This document shows positions 23,180-23,673 of a stretch of 23,673 bases of DNA, piece by piece. This stretch comes from a virus, in the IMG/VR virus record IMGVR_UViG_3300021185_000505, positions 1 to 23,673 of that record; one strand, written 5' to 3'. Under the pieces are notes generated by a model that worked only from the letters and a program-made list of their open reading frames with translations, ran no database searches and was not told where the DNA came from. Each line of letters opens with the position of its first letter. The first letter of the stretch is position 1. The translations under genes were made by a program, and so were the position numbers.

Positions 23180-23267
23180 TAGTCTTATCTCGACCAAGAA
23201 AAAAGACATGGGTAGTATACACGACGGGACGTCCTTGGACACCCCTAGACACCCCAAGACTACTCAT
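23172..23267 (-). CDS. Possible 31-residue leader or mini-ORF, uncertain
   Basis: On the - strand an ATG at 23267 opens 31 codons (MSSLGVSRGVQGRPVVYTTH and on) to TAA at 23172. AAGGAGG lies upstream, but only one base separates it from the ATG, which is unusually close. A leftward terminator follows at 23142-23115, so ATG, frame and terminator make a plausible small transcript unit. It also falls inside the long inverted repeat, so it may instead be a by-product of that structure. Confidence 0.25.
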   Translation of the reverse strand: MSSLGVSRGVQGRPVVYTTHVFFLGRDKTIT

Positions 23268-23283
23268 GCCTCCTTTTTTAGTC
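23192..23283. repeat. Long imperfect inverted repeat, 25-base arms
   Basis: Arms 23192-23216 and 23259-23283 align without gaps. I count 19 Watson-Crick pairs and one G-U pair out of 25, including a continuous 10-bp block CATGGGTAGT/ACTACTCATG (one G-U). The loop of 42 bases carries an inner stem, CTTGG (23234-23238)/CCAAG (23254-23258), and a GACACCCC direct repeat (23238-23245 and 23248-23255). It could be a structured RNA or a protein-binding region. Confidence 0.65.
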
Positions 23284-23303
23284 AGAGATTACCGGGCGTT
23301 AGG

Positions 23304-23325
23304 CCGAGGAACATAAGAACCTCGG
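23304..23325. promoter_or_regulatory. CCGAGG-N10-CCTCGG dyad next to a promoter-like site
   Basis: A perfect 6-bp inverted repeat (CCGAGG 23304-23309, CCTCGG 23320-23325), 10-base centre, lies 19 bases upstream of TATAAT. It is well placed for a repressor or activator site. Confidence 0.5.
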
Positions 23326-23344
23326 AGACAGAGTTGACCCTCTC

Positions 23345-23355
23345 TATAATGCGCC
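23345..23355 (+). promoter_or_regulatory. rrn-like -10 and GC discriminator
   Basis: TATAAT (23345-23350) is followed by GCGCC, preceded by CTCTC, close to E. coli rrnB P1, where CTCCC precedes TATAATGCGCC. A TTGACC (23334-23339) sits only 5 bases upstream, so it is not at normal spacing. The hexamer at the normal position (TCGGAG) is poor. It could be activator-dependent. It would transcribe the gene at 23476. Confidence 0.5.
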
Positions 23356-23439
23356 TCCCTGTGCCGAGAGCTGGTAAAGGGAATAGATGTCAAGATTCGA
23401 TACGGTAATCAAAGCTCGTCATTACTAATTAACTAATTT

Positions 23440-23457
23440 GCTGGAGCTTGCTCCGGC
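23440..23457 (+). other. Leader hairpin before the last gene
   Basis: GCTGGAG, loop CTTG, CTCCGGC (7 bp with one G-U). It ends just before the ribosome site AAAAGGG (23461-23467) of the gene at 23476, so it may limit or stabilise translation of that gene. Confidence 0.5.
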
Positions 23458-23475
23458 ATTAAAAGGGAAGTGTGG

Positions 23476-23673
23476 ATGATAATTTTAATTGATGGTACTT
23501 ACTACGAACCCGATGATGCCCAGATTATTTACTGGCAGAATGCTTTTCCAAAAGTGGATGTGTTTGCTGAATTAAGCGCAATGGCTGCTTGGTGTGACGC
23601 TAATCCGAAGAAGAGAAAGAAGGATGGAAAGCGATTTGCGGCAGGATGGATATCTAGGGCATCACAGCAAGAA
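23476..23673 (+). CDS. Probable replication protein, 3' end outside the window
   Basis: ATG at 23476 with AAAAGGG eight bases upstream; the frame is open to the window end (66 codons). Visible text is MIILIDGTYYEPDDAQIIYW, then QNAFPKVDVFAELSAMAAWCD and ANPKKRKKDGKRFAAGWISR. The pattern W-N-FP-VDV-AEL--MAAW-DANP-KRK---RF---WI-R is one I know from phage replication initiators and helicase-loader-type proteins, usually nearer their C-terminus. Coming first, it suggests a short protein or a rearranged one. Placed after the Sak3 module, a DNA replication role fits. The rest of the gene is needed to decide. Confidence 0.6.
   Translation, partial: MIILIDGTYYEPDDAQIIYWQNAFPKVDVFAELSAMAAWCDANPKKRKKDGKRFAAGWISRASQQE

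Larger units (their letters stand above)
23116..23475. other. 360-base non-coding, structure-rich control region
   Basis: There is no supported + strand gene here (the 23163-23408 frame lacks a ribosome site and family character). Contents from left to right: a leftward terminator hairpin (23125-23142), a 12/13-base hairpin (23152-23179), a long imperfect inverted repeat (23192-23283), a 6-bp dyad (23304-23325), an rrn-like -10/discriminator (23345-23355) and a leader hairpin (23440-23457). On the - strand, 23267-23172 is a possible 31-codon frame. It is probably an early-gene control or replication-origin region. Confidence 0.6.

Noticed and set aside
23143-23190. tRNA-like segment around TTGAACC
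   Set aside because: No acceptor, anticodon or complementary T-arm stems could be built on either strand.
23163-23408. 81-residue + strand open frame in the non-coding region
   Set aside because: It starts GTG with no ribosome site, has low-complexity composition and no family pattern, and covers the inverted repeats and the promoter-like site. It looks like chance.

Overview
The window is part of a tailed bacteriophage genome or prophage. Almost every base codes on the + strand, in tightly packed and often translationally coupled genes (ATGA, GTGA, TTGA and TAATG overlaps). A P22-type portal, a beta-propeller protein resembling the P22 gp10 tail hub, and a set of Gln/Ala-rich ejection-type proteins point to podovirus morphology. 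No tail tube, tape measure or sheath gene is seen. The fibre style (GNVGIGT repeats), a C1q-like tip domain, an SU10-type coat protein and several small conserved proteins are typical of phages of marine bacteria. A promoter-like site resembling gammaproteobacterial rRNA promoters hints at a gammaproteobacterial host. Phage morphology and host are inferences. No terminase, polymerase, integrase, tRNA or CRISPR array was found.

Layout. 1-2926: tail fibre (5' end cut by the window edge), two small proteins, and a 53-residue membrane protein encoded in a very short ORF. 2939-5698: small coiled protein, gp10-like propeller, C1q-tipped protein, GNAT-like protein. 5700-13342: five probable internal or ejection proteins, including a 1066-residue protein with 39 tandem FDPSG repeats. 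13339-17591: portal, small linker protein, scaffold, major capsid protein, closed by a strong terminator. 17635-19525: two small proteins, then two overlapping genes for exported proteins. 19515-21004: lysis cassette (two membrane/coiled-coil proteins, holin, M15 endolysin). 21005-21094: control region with two tandem 17-bp palindromes. 21095-23115: early-type genes (two unknowns, a Sak3/DUF1071 annealing protein, a small protein with an SSB-like acidic tip, two HTH proteins). 23116-23475: a 360-base non-coding region rich in inverted repeats, with a leftward terminator and an rrn-like -10/discriminator. 23476-end: start of a probable replication gene.

The late half builds the virion: portal, scaffold and coat make the procapsid; the gp10-like hub, fibre and C1q protein make the tail; the ejection proteins are probably released on infection. 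The lysis cassette then frees the particles. The right end is a recombination/replication module under its own control. The most unusual features are the repeat protein, whose unit lengths fall into a coiled-coil-compatible series (18/22/25/29), the apparent split of its family's conserved parts into two neighbouring genes, the tandem operators, and the structured region at the right end.
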